Shown piece after piece: positions 32,669 to 44,865 of a DNA stretch of 64,000 nucleotides. Both the position numbers and the translations under genes were made by a program. The stretch covers positions 16,401,865 to 16,465,864 of the forward strand of contig NC_041005.1 in assembly GCF_004193775.1 (NCBI RefSeq), in the 5' to 3' direction. This stretch comes from Glycine soja. Taxonomy: Eukaryota > Streptophyta > Magnoliopsida > Fabales > Fabaceae. How positions within the stretch are numbered: position 1 is the stretch's first letter; every line of letters begins with the position of its first letter. The notes beneath the pieces were generated by a model. The model was not told the origin of the DNA, ran no database searches, and saw only the letters and a list, made by a program, of their open reading frames with translations.

Positions 32669-33151
32669 AACATCGGTGCTGACGTTAGGAACGATGTAGA
32701 AATATGGAGTTTCTAAGACGGTGCTAACGTCAGCACCGTCTTAGAAAACTCCATATTTCTACATCGTTCCTAACGTCAGCACCGATATGGAAACAGACAT
32801 ATTCTACATTGTTTACCAAGGGACGACTGACTTAGAAGATGTAATTTCTTCATCGATGGCCTGGATAGCACCGATGTAAAAATGCGACCTTCAACAACAT
32901 GCGCAAATTTCACAACGATGTAGATTAAACACTTTCTAAGTCATTTTGAATCTATCAACGTCTTCAATAAATACTTTTCAAAGACGATGGTGGGCTTAGG
33001 ACCGATGTAGAAAACATTGTATTTCTACAACGGTGGATTTTGGAACGATGCTGAAACATAACACTAACAACGACGTCATATTCTACAACGGTTGACCACC
33101 GATGTAGAATGTCATTTTTGACCGATGTAAAAAGCGCGCTTTGCAGTAGTG
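32669..33151. mobile_element. CACTA element end, copy 1
   Basis: The right end, reverse complemented, is CACTACTGCAAAGCGCGC, a CACTA-type terminus. Inside it a short subterminal motif (ACATCGGT, ACCGATGT, GAACGATGTAGAA) is repeated many times in both orientations, as expected for transposase binding in this superfamily. The opposite end is missing; the element is cut by the hAT-like element on its left. At 32671-32786 the motifs form a long near-perfect hairpin. Confidence 0.65.
32671..32786. repeat. Near-perfect inverted repeat (hairpin), copy 1
   Basis: Arms of about 55 bases. The left arm starts atcggtgctgacgttaggaa and the right arm ends with its complement, ttcctaacgtcagcaccgat, with an extra A in the right arm and a loop of only a few bases near cggtgctaacgtcagcaccg. 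A transcript through it could fold into a stable stem. Confidence 0.8.
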
Positions 33152-33698
33152 GAGAGTGCGTGACATTTTAATCATGCATCATATTTAATTTAGTTAAACG
33201 AACATGAAAGAGAAAAATAACTTTTTTCAACAGATCAAACAAACCATAATTAAAGAGCTCATTGAGTCTGCTTGATCTCTTGACTCGTATTTAAAAGTTG
33301 GCTTGCATAATTATATATGAGGAAACATTGACAACAAAATATTTATGAGCCAGGATGACTTGACCTTAGCTTAGCTTAAACCTTTCTTAATCATGATCAC
33401 ATCAAAGGTAGTGAATGATACATTAAATATTAATAAAACAAGAGTGCTTCACCATCTTAATTTTAATAGGTATCAAAAGTTTGTATGGAAAATAAAAAAC
33501 TCTACTAATGAGTTAATAAACTGAAATATCACATGACCCATCTACAATTGAAAAGGGAAAAAGAAAAATGAAACAAAACACAATTTGCACTATTAATTGC
33601 TTTTAAAATATATAATTTGACACCTGAAATTTCGTAGTGCCCCAGATAACTCAAACAAGAACATTGATAATTATCCAAATTAAAAACAAGATCAAAAC
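33152..33698. other. 3' flank of the C2H2 gene, copy 1
   Basis: AT-rich, same sequence as 53583-54129. No ORF or element recognised. It would contain the polyadenylation region of the minus-strand gene. Confidence 0.6.
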
Positions 33699-33940
33699 CT
33701 AAAGCTTAAGTGATAAATCAATCTCATCAGAAGAATCAGGACTAGAGCGTGCTTCTTGCTTGAGATGAACACCACCCACGGTAGTCAATGGGGCTGGGTT
33801 TTGATTTGGTAGCAACATTTGTAGAAGATTCTCCAAGGAATGGAATGTTGTGTCCAATAGTACCACAATCATCTTTTGTCCTCAAACTAGTGTCACTCCC
33901 TAGGATCCTAATTCCACTATTTGCATGCAACCCTCAATCC
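33699..33940 (-). pseudogene. Truncated 3' end of the C2H2 zinc-finger gene (junction fragment)
   Basis: Matches the last roughly 75 codons of the intact gene at 54130-55038, including the region encoding GIRILGSDTSLRTKDDCGT and the stop codon at 33699. One extra T near 33797 shifts the frame so that the EAR-motif end is lost, and one A is missing near 33932, just before similarity stops. Beyond about 33941 the sequence jumps to a noisy version of the CRM-like LTR. The zinc finger itself is absent. I regard it as the edge of a probable misassembly, not a biological pseudogene. Confidence 0.75.
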
Positions 33941-36900
33941 ATATCAAACATGAATACAAAGTTTAAAAAAAGCACACACATGCACCTTGCTCATTTATAG
34001 CCTAAGTGTGCACACAAACATTGGACGGGATAAATTCTTGAATTCAATATACAATTCTCACTTGAAGTTGAAATTGAATTTGTGGAGGCCAAAACTTTGG
34101 ATCCAATAATTTCACCTGATTATGCGATAGGAATTTATGTATGGTTCAGCCAACTAATCAAAGATCAATTTCCAAGATTGTCCACTAAGAGTGCTTAGTG
34201 TCATGAGGCATGATTAAAACGTATGAGGCACCATGACAAAGTGTACTATTATGATGTAACAATTAGCGTGTAGGTAAGCAAATGCTCACCTCCCCCTTCC
34301 AAATTTAATTTGGATTGGACTTCTACCAATCAAATTAAATTTTATTTCCACCACAACATCAAATATTCACTTAGTGTTATGTGAAATTACAAAACTACCC
34401 CTAATACAAAAAACATTAGATGTAGGTGCCCTAAAATAACAAAGGGATGAAAAATCTATATTTCTAGGTAGCCACTACTATATATGACCCTAAATTTCAA
34501 GGACACAAATATAATGACATCCTAGTCTAATATGTTACAAAGATAATTGGACCAATCTTTGGCCCATGGGTTCAAAGTTCTACCTTGAGGTTCATGAGAC
34601 CCTAGGGCCTTCTTTCCAGCAGCTCTTGCCCAATCCTCTTGGAGCCTCTCTTGCTCATGGCTATAGGATGGTCCCTTCCTAGGGAGGCATTGCATCATCC
34701 CTTCCCCTTGAAGAGGATTTGACCTCAAATATGTTAGTCCTCCCTCCTCAACTACTCAACTCCACTGCAAAAGAGAATTAATCAAGAAATGTTAAAATGG
34801 GTGCTGACTCCATACTCTATTTTGGAGGTCCCAATCTATAGGCATTGTTATTGATCCTCTCCAAACTTGAAAAGTTCATCCCCTCTAGGGCTAAGCTTGG
34901 ATTTTCCTTTGAGTAGGGAATCTATCCTTCCTAAGATGGAGCCAAACCCAGTCACAATCATAAGAATTAGCTCTTTCTTCCATCTATTGCCTTTAGTTGA
35001 ATATACCATTTGTTTGGTCTCTATTTGGGTTATTAACCCTCTCATGCAACTTCTTTACAACCTCTACACCTAGATTCCCCTTTTTTATGTATAAAAGAAT
35101 AAATGTTCCAGTGGTGTGAGATGGGGGGAATGTAGGATCTAACGTGTGTTGGGGATTGAACCCACTAGACAACCTCAAAAGGGACTACTTGATGGTTCTA
35201 CGACCCCCTGTTGTAGGCAAATTCTAACATGGGAAAGGATACTATATCCCAAGACTTATGGTTGCCTTTCAGAAGAGCCTTTAAAAAGGGTGGATAAAAG
35301 ACCTATTCACTACCCTGTATTGCCCATCAGTTTGTGGTATGACAAGTGTTTAGAGAAAAAAAGTTTAGTTCATGCCTAGCATTAGCCCCCATAAGGTTTC
35401 CAGAAAGAGGATTAAGGAACTTAAGCATCTCTATCTGACCAATGGTTCCGTAGCCACATATGGATGTCTCACAACTCCTAAAAAAGAGATATTTGGATAG
35501 TGGGAAAGCCATTCCACCTTGTGGTGAGGTATAAAGTGCGCCATGTTGCTAAACCTATCCACCACCACAAAGATAGAGTCTACACCTCTTTAGGTTCTAG
35601 GAAGCCCAGGACAAAGTCGGATACAATGTCTACCAAGTGCAGAGGGGATGGGAAAGGGTGTGTATAGCCCATGAGGGCATCACCCTAGGACTTGGCTTGT
35701 AAACAAGCCACACACTAGTGCATGCTTCATGGACATCTTTCTTCATATGGTCCATAAAACTTTTCTTTGAGTAAGACAAGGGTTCTTGTCTATCCCAAAG
35801 TGGGCCCATGAGCCCACCCTCATGGCTCTCTTTTACAAGTAATTTCCTAATGTCCTTGGGATATGCAAAGCTTTCCCATTTGTTGAACACAATACCCCTT
35901 AGCCAAATAGAATCCATCTTGGGCCTTTTTCCCACAACTTCATATAAATGGGAGAGAAAGTTCATCTAAAGCATACAAGTCCCTATTTATCAAATTCTAA
36001 AATTTGAGCTCCTAGGAAGCAAACAATGTGTGGTCTCCTAGAGAGGGCCATCACTACGACATTTGTTTTTCCCTTTTTGTATTTGATAATATATGGAAAT
36101 TTTCTAGCGTACTCTACCCATTTTGCATGCCATTTGTTTAAGCTGCTTTGCCCTCGATAATGTACTTAAGTGATTGATGATCCACTCTGAACGGCAAATT
36201 CCTTGGAAAACAAGTAATGTTCCCATGTTTGGGGGCTCTTATTAAGATAAAGCTTTTTATCATAGGTGGGGTAGTTGAGGGTGGCACTATGATATTTTTA
36301 CTAAAATAAGGCAATAGAGGTGCCCTACTTGTACACAATACAGCTCCAACTCCCACCAGAGGCATCATATTCTAGCTCAAAAGTTTTAGAAAAGTCAGGA
36401 AGAGCCATAGAACAGGTGCCTTTAGTAAGCTTTTCTCTTGAGCAAAGCAAAGGCTTGCTTTTGTTTTTTCACCCCAGGAAAATGCCACATTCTTCTTCAC
36501 CAGCTCATTGAGAGGTGATGGACAATTGTAGAGAAATTAGGAAGAACCTTCTATAGAAGCTTGCTAACCCATGGAAGCTCCTAATATCTCCCACACTTTT
36601 TGGGGTGGGGCCATTCTTGGATGGCCTTGATTTTCTCAGCTTCCACTTGGACCCATTTCTACCAACTACAAAACTAAGAGACTATATTATCTACACAAAA
36701 TGTACATTTTCTCTATATTTGCATAGAGGGTGTTTTTCCTAAGGACTGAAAGAACTTGCCTGAGATGTCTCTAAGTGAATCATCTAGGCTCCTACTGTAC
36801 ACTAAATATCATCACAAATAAAACAACTTACAAATCTACCTATGAAATCCCTTAAGACCATGATGCATAGCCTCATAAAGGTGCTTGGTGCATTTAGTGA

Positions 36901-39900
36901 AGCCTAAAAGGCATCACTAGCCATTCCATACAAACCAAACTTGGTCTTGAAAGCGGTTTTCCACTCATCACCCTTTTTCATCCTGATTTGGTAATAACCA
37001 CTTTAGATCAATTTGAAAGATATTGGCACATGCAAGCTCATCAAGAAATCATCAAGTCTAGGAATGGGGTGCCTATACTTTTACAGTGATGTTGCTTGAT
37101 GGCCCTGCAATCTGTACACATTTCTCCATGTACCATCCTTTTTGGCACCAACAACACTGGCACAACAACATGGGCTTAGGCTCTCTTGACCAGCCCTTAT
37201 CCAACAAATTCTTTAACCTGAGACTCTATCTCTTAGTCTCTGAGGGTAGTCCTATAGGCTGGCCTATTAGGAAGGCTTGCTTCTGGGACTAAAATCTATT
37301 GGTTCATTCCCCTTAAAGGAGTAGCCCAGGGGGTATCTCTTTGGGAAATATTATCACCAATTCATGTAAGAGTTTCTTGGACCTTTGGGGGTAAGTCTCA
37401 AATGTAGGAATTGTGGCAGTGCTAAGGGATATTTTCCCTTGATAGGAGAAGTAGAAAGATTGTTTAAGAAGGAGTGTTATTTTTATATCACCTTTTGTTG
37501 CAAAATGATTTCCTTCTTAACAATCTTCTTGGAGGAATCCTTTCCCTCTTTTTCCTTCTCTTGGCCTTTGAAGACAAGGCCTTACTATCTTTCTTTTTCT
37601 TTTGTTTTCTACTTTTTTCCTCATCCCTCTATTCTTTCATAGTTAGTTGATCTTTGGCACCTGTGAAGGTGTTTGAGGATGCACATAAATTTAGTGCCAA
37701 GATTAGGTGAGGGTAATCTCATTAGTTAGGCCATTATAAATGATCTTCATCAAATCGCCATGGCCTTCCTAAAAGAATATGTCTGCCTCCATGGGAACTA
37801 TATCACAATTAACTTCATCCTTATATGTCCCAATGGAGAAAGTCACCTTCACTTGTTGGTTAACTATCATTTCCCTTGCTCATTGAGCCATTGAAGTTTA
37901 TAAATGGGGGGGGAATGATAGTGAGGTTCAACTTGGAAACTAATCTTGTGCTACAACAATTGCAACAAGATCCATTATCCACAATGAGAGAACAAGTTTT
38001 ATCTAAACTTTTTTATCTTGTATGAAAGATGTTCTCTCTTTGGATTGAGATAGATACAAGATTGACCTCCAAGAGCCTTCTAACCATTAAGAGGTCACCT
38101 TCTTCATGGGGTAGACTTCCTCACTAGACTCTTCACCCCTTACATCATCTTCACTTCCACTAGAGGAGGGCAAGAAGTAGTCTCCTCTTGACTACTATAA
38201 ATGTCTTGACCCCTCATGATCATGATTTTCTTTGTGGGCATTGAGAGGCAATGTGACCTCTTCCCAAGACATTTGAAGCATTTAATGTTGCTAGTCCTTT
38301 CTGGGAACTAGTCTTAATGTGTATTTCTCTATGGTCTTACCCTTATCTTCTTGGGTTTTGAAGGTGCAGCCCCTAAAATTCCATGGGCTTGGTCCTTCCT
38401 GATAGAGTGAGAGCCATAAGATTTTGAAGAAGACTTTCTTTTAAGTTGTTGCTCACTCTTTTACACAAAGTTGGACTGTTCATCTAGGTCCCTATAAGGA
38501 AGGAGTTCAACCTTGTCCCTCACTTCCATATTAAGCCCACTAAGGAACCTAGCTATGCTTGTTCTTTCCCTCCCTAAGTCAGCTCTTTAAAAAGAGTAGT
38601 TCCATTTGTTGTCTATATTCTTCAACACTCATCTCCCTTGTCTAAGCATTTAAAGCTTGTCTATAAGCTCTTCATAGTAAGAGGGAATGTGCCTCTTCCT
38701 AAGGGCACTCTTAAGATCATTCCAATACTCTACTAGAGGATCCCATGAATCCTTCGTTCCCTAACAAGGGAGTCCACCAATAGAGGGCATACCCCTGATA
38801 ACTAAGGGTAGCCAATGGAACTTTTCTCTCTCGCTAATATGATGGCAAGCAAAGAGTTGTTCAACCTTCATTTCCCATCTATGTAGGCCTCAACATTATC
38901 TTTTACATGGAAATATGGGAGGTAATGTTACCTCTTGAGGCCTTATATCCTTTTCTCTTCTTGGGGAGTGATGTTTAGTATGTGAACTATGGCGCCTCTA
39001 TAATAGTCGTTAAGTTCTTCACTTAAACTTTTGCAAGAGTCATGACTACAATAGGAGACATGTTTTTCTCTTTTCATTTCTTCATTATTTTTCTTCTTTC
39101 TTCCTCTCTTATTTTCTCTCTTTCATCTTGACTTATTTCTTCACTTTTTTTACCTTTTTCTTTTCTCTCTTGTTTTCTTCCACAATTAAGGATCTCAACT
39201 CATCGAATATCTTATACAAGGAGTCCTTAGGAGTAGAACCCTCACCATTAAACACTAGATGAAGAATGAAGACTCATGTTGGTTCCTAAAGTTATGGTTC
39301 TTTCTTGTTGGGGTTTGAAAAAAAAGGTAAAAAGAAACTATGCATTGAAACTAGCCAAAATAAACACTAAAGAAGGTGTGAAATATAGGTAAAAACTAAT
39401 TGGTAAAAGGCAAGCTACCTAGCGCGGTTTGACGATGGAGAGTAAAGAAAATAAGCTATGAAAGTAAGCAAGAAATTAAAGTGCAAGAAATGCAAACTAG
39501 GCGGATCCTAAGAGTGTTTGGATGACCTCATTTAAGGTTCCCAACACAAAACACTCACTATCCTAAGGGAAAATTGCTAAAATTATTACATACAAATGAA
39601 GTAGGGTGACCTATTGGAGGCTCCCAATTACTTCAATGAAAGGCCTTTTTGTTACAAAATTTGAAAGAAAAGCAAATTGCCAATTACAAAATTACAAAAA
39701 AAGTCCTTAATTGTGGTGGCTATTCTCTCTTTGGTGTTTCACTTCAATTTGGAGTGCTTCTTAGTCCAATAGCTCTTAAGGTGGTTGACCCCTTGCTTTT
39801 GACTCAAATTCTTCAAGGTGTGGCACCAATCCTCCTTTCCAATTCCCTATATGGCAACTCACAAGCAAGGAAACAAAGAGACAAGCAATAACCAAAGACC

Positions 39901-41691
39901 AAAAAATGAAATGAGAAAGCTAAACAATAGAGTATTAACAAGAAAAATGTTCAAGGATTATTCAACAATTAAAGCAATGAAAAGCACACAAAGCAGGCTA
40001 GGACTCTAAGAGGAAACCATAGAATGGCTCTAGAGTAGAGTAGAAAAAACTAAAAGAAAAAAAGACTCAAGAAACCTCTAGTTTTGGCACTTGTTTTCAC
40101 AATAATTTTCAATTGAAGTTTCAGAATTAGATTGTATAAAATAGCACCAATTATAGAACAAAATTTTGAGCCAAAACAACAAGCACACTCCCCTTTCACT
40201 TTTTTTTTCCTGGACACTGATTTTTCAGCCAACTTGTGTGATTTCTCTTTTTTTTCCTTTTAATTCAAAATCGCTTGTTTCTTTTTTTCTTATTTTGTCA
40301 GATGTCTAGAAAAATTCAGGTAAATTTCAGCTCAAAACACGTAGTTACATTCCACACCATTTATACAAGTTCGTATGTTCAAGCTGCAACACTAGCAATT
40401 TCAACCTAGAATCAAGAGTAGTGTTTATGTTGTTTAAGGCTTGGATAGTTCAATTTGTGTTTTTCTTATGCTCAATTATCTTGAATAAAAAAAATTCAAG
40501 AGAGCTCAAACGATTTACTTTTGATTCACAACTCAGCACCACAACTCACTTCATCATAGGCATCATGTAGGAACTTAGAAAACAAAAAAAAAGAGTTCAA
40601 CAACAAGATACTGTCTAGGAATTGATTTAGAACATGTTATGAAACTAATAACATGCATTGAAAAATGTACTAGATTCAATAAACAAAAGTATCTAATAAT
40701 CAATAAACAAAATAAAAATTCAACACAAACTTAGGAACATAATGTGACAATTACTATGACTAAACATGACTTTAAGACAACATGGATTAAGTGATTTACA
40801 CTTAGATTTTTGTGTTTTTTTTAATTAATATTTGGAACCAAAAATTTATATCTAAAGGTTCAGCACAAGAAATTATAATAAAAAATAGATAGAAGCCTAA
40901 AATAAACATAAAAACATGATTCAAGAGTAGATCTACAAAATTTGAACCATAGAAATGCAAGAACAAGTGTAGATCTAAGATTTAATCGTGTTTATTTATT
41001 TTTTGAATCTACTCTAAACAGCACCAAACCAACAAGACAATGGAGGAGATAATGGAGAATAAGTGAAGAACAAGGAATTAAAGAGAATTCACCGACAAAA
41101 ATAGAGGAAGCAAAAGAACATCACTAGATGAAGATGCTCTTGATTACCACATGTAGTAAGCTCCATTGGAGGTTGGTAGCCTAGGATCATCTTCATACAG
41201 GATCCTTTTCTTCTTGGAAGTGAATGGCAGTGGAATGGAGAAGAAGAGTAGAGAGGAGATGCCACTTCAAGAGAAGATGAGGTCTAGCTAGCAGAGTCCC
41301 ACCATAGGAGGCCATGGAGAAGACTGGAGAAGAAGGAGATGAATGAAGGAGAGGAATTAGAGAGCACGGAATTTGTTGGTCTAAAGAGCTTTGAATCTGA
41401 AGTTTATATTCAAATGATCAAAGTTGAAAAAATGCACACACATGACCTCTATTTATAGCCTAAGTGTCACACAAAATTGGAGGAAATTTCAAATTCACTT
41501 GAATTTGAATTATTATTGTGGAGCCAAACTTTGGAGCCAAAATTTCACTATATTATGATTAGTGAATTTTAGTTATAGTTGAGCCCACTAATCCAAGATC
41601 AAATTCCAAGATTCTCCACTAAGTGTGCTTAGGTTTCATGAGGCATGTAAAAGCTGAAGCCACAGCACCAAGTGTGACATCATCTTAATTG
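33941..41691 (-). mobile_element. Error-rich third copy of the CRM-like element
   Basis: Follows 23720-31440 in order (LTR part to 34697, integrase, RT, protease, gag, leader, primer site near 41131-41148, LTR from 41152) but with one-base insertions and deletions every few tens of bases or closer. As a result no domain frame exceeds about 110 codons; fragments of integrase (35965-35630) and RNase H (36368-36138) are still legible. Substitutions are few compared with indels, which resembles uncorrected single-molecule reads more than ageing. Where copies 1 and 2 differ (29000-29900 against 49440-50340) it sides with copy 2. Confidence 0.8.
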
Positions 41692-42749
41692 TCAAATTAA
41701 TTAGGCAGTTTTATTATTTGGGCCCATTAGCTAATTTGATGTTTTTAATCTAATTTCAGAATTAATGAGCATTGGACTTGAATCCAGAATTGGGCTTGGA
41801 TTGAGAAGGTAGACTTTTTATTCTACAAAATTTTATCTTATCTAGACTTTATCTTATCTGATATTATCTAGATTTTATCTAATCTAGATATTATTACATC
41901 TAGATCTTATCTTATCTTATTTAAATTTTTATTTCATGTAGATTTTATTTTATTTTGTGCTTGGACTTAAAACAGATTTGTAAGCTTTGGGCTGAAAACT
42001 ATATAACAGCACCAAGGTTCTGTTTAGGCTCTCTTCTCTCTCTCTCCTCTCTCTCCTGTTTTCGTTTTTAGTTTTAGGCTTTTTTCTTCTTTTAGACACT
42101 TTTTCGTTTTACATTCCAGTTTTTACTTTTCGTTTCAGCAATAAAATTTCGTTCTTCAATCTATAATTTTCGTTCCTTATTGATTAATGGAAGCTAAGTC
42201 TCCAGTGTTGTTTTCTCTTGAGGATCAAGCACAGTTCTCTTTGAGGTTCTATTATTACTATTAAATCTGTCAATTTTTCCTCTTCCACTAATTACTCTGA
42301 ATTTGTTGCTATTAATTCATGCATGCTTAGTGCTTGATTAATTGTCTCTGCGCTTAATTTACATTCATGCTTAATGATCATTTATGTTTAATTGGTGTAT
42401 GTGTTGCTTAATCACATAATGAATGCCTTATGTTAAATTTCGCTTAGTAATTTAATTAGGGTTGGATTAAGTGGTTGAACTGATAAAGGATAAACTCTCG
42501 TAACCTAGGATAAGAGACTTGCTTGTTAATCAAGGGGAAGCAACGTGTTTTAATTCTGATATTTTATGATTCACATCTATTTGGTGTTAATTTACAAAAG
42601 CAAACAACCCCCCCCCCCAATTCGTTACTGTTTTTTTTACTATCTGTTATGAACGTTTGGTTGATCATTGCTCGTTGGGAGACGACCTAGGATCACTTCC
42701 TAGATACTGCATTTTTAATGTTTATTTGATTTGGGTACGACCTCGATCA
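41692..42749 (+). repeat. Truncated Athila 3' LTR at the start of the duplicated block
   Basis: Corresponds to 21237-22315 with scattered one-base losses (for example at cccattagcta, tcagaattaatgagc, ttctgtttagg). The first 60 bases of the LTR and the rest of the Athila element are absent; it abuts noisy CRM-like LTR sequence directly. It ends CTCGATCA followed by GTTTT, as in copy 1. Confidence 0.8.
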
Positions 42750-43877
42750 GTTTTATTTTACGCACTTTGGCCTTTTGATGTTGCCAAAAGGGGAGAGAAA
42801 AGGGTATTTCCAGAAATCAATATATTATATTTTCAAAGCTTTAAATTAGCATAAATTCAAAAAGAAAGGGGGAGAAAGAGATGAGTGAATGGTAGAAACA
42901 AACTTGTATGTATCCTCTTGATTTCAGGATTGTCATCATCAAAAAGGGGGAGATTGTAGAAGCAATGCCTTCCAAGATTATTTTGATGATGCCAAAGAAT
43001 CAAGAGTCAAACAAGATTCAAGAATATCAAGATCAAGATTCAAGATTCAAGATCAAGATTCAATATTCAAGTAAAGAATCAAGACTCAAGATTCAAGAAT
43101 CAAGAGAAGAATCAACAGAGATAAGTATTAAAAGAGTTTTTCAAAACATTGAATAGCACAAGAATTTTTCAAAAAGAAAAATCTTTTACCAAAGAGTGTT
43201 ACTCTCTGGTAATCGATTACCTGAAGGTAGTAATCGATTACCAATAGCCAACTTTGTTTCCAAAACTGATTTACAACGTTGTAATCAATTACCAATGTTT
43301 TTAAAACGTTAGATTTCAAATTTCAAGAGTCACAACTTGTGATAAAAACTTTTTCAAATCATTTCAAACTTGTGTAATCGATTACATAATACTTGTAATC
43401 GATTACCAGTGTTTCTAAACGTTTTGATTTTCAAAATTAAACATGAAGAGTCACATCTGTTGATGTATAATCGATTACACTATGATGGTAATCGATTACC
43501 AGTGACTGATTTTGAAAAATAAATTTCCAAAAGTCACAATACTTAAAGCGACTTATTTCTGAAGAGTTTTCAAAAGAGTCACAACTTTTAAAGTAACTAT
43601 TTTTCAAAGAGTCACAATTTTTAAAAAGTGACTAGTTTTAAAGAAATTACCAAGAGTCACAAACTTTAACTTGAGTCATCAATGATTATAAATATGTGAC
43701 CACGACACGAACTTAAAAAGACTGATTTCCTTTCATGCATAACAAATTTCTTTCATAGAGTTTTTGTTCAATACTTTCTATTTTAAGAAAAGTTCATTGT
43801 CCAAAAACTTGTTCAATTCTTCTTCTTTATTCCCTTCATTCTCTTGTCAAAGATTCAAAGGACTAACCGCTTGAGAT
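42750..43877 (+). mobile_element. Second copy of Copia 3' end and interrupted LTR
   Basis: Repeats 22316-23449: polypurine tract to 42954, LTR from 42955 (TGTAGAAGC), the same TAATCGATTA array (43209-43500) and the same breakpoint at gcttgagat. Occasional one-base losses (near 42775, 42845, 43025, 43567, 43608, 43680, 43850) show that the low-quality zone extends to about 43860. Confidence 0.75.
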
Positions 43878-44865
43878 TGATGTAAGCTCCATTGGAGCTT
43901 CTAGGCCTAGGATCTCCTTCATCAATGGATTCCTTTGCTTCTTGGAAGATGAATGGTAGCGGAATGGAGAAGGAAGCAAGAGAGGAGACGCCGCTTCAAG
44001 GAGAACATGAGTCTAGAAGAAGCTCACCACCATAGGAGGCCATGAATAAGAGCTTGGAGGAAGAAGGAGATGAATGAAGGGAGAGGAAGAGAAGAGCATG
44101 AAATTTTGTGCTCTAAAAGAGCTATGAAATCTGAAGTTTAATATTCAAATGATCAAAGTTAAAAAAAAAGCACACACATGACCTCTATTTATAGCCTAAG
44201 TGTCACACAAAATTGGAGGGAAATTTGAATTCAATTCAAATTTCACTTGAATTTGAAATTGAATTTGTGGAGCCAAACTTTGGATCCAAAATTTCACTGA
44301 TTATGATTAGTGAATTTTGGTTATGGTTCAGCCCACTAATCAAAGATCAATTCCAAGATTGTCCACTAAGTGTGCTTAGGTGTCATGAGGCATGTAAAGC
44401 ATGAAGGACATGCACAAAGTGTGACTATATGATGTAACAATAGGGTGTAGTAAGCAAATGCTCACCTCCCCCTCCAAAATTTAATTGGATTGGACTTCTA
44501 CCAATTCAATTAAATTTATTTCCAACCACACACATCAAATATTCACTTAGTGTATGTGAAATTACAAAACTACCCCTAATACAAAAACTAGTGTAGGTGC
44601 CCTAAAATACAAGGGATGAAAAATCCTATATTTCTAGGGTACCCTACCTACATTATGGAGCCCTAAATTCAAGGACCAAATATAATGACATCCTAGTCTA
44701 ATATGTACAAAGATAATTGGACCCAATCTTGGCCCATGGGTTCAAAGTTCTACCTTGAGGTTCATGAGAACCCTAGGGCCTTCTTCAGCAGCTCTTGCCC
44801 AATCCTCTTGGAGCCTCTTGCTCATGGCTATAGTGACTGGTCCCTTCCTAGGGAGGATTGCATCA
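43878..44865 (-). repeat. CRM-like 3' LTR, copy 2
   Basis: 988 bases, same ends as the LTR at 23450-24437, and apparently identical to it. Confidence 0.75.

Noticed and set aside
33699..33940. Zinc-finger gene fragment as evidence of a gene family duplication
   Set aside because: It sits exactly at the edge of the suspected misassembly and is otherwise identical to the complete gene, so it is probably the same gene read twice.
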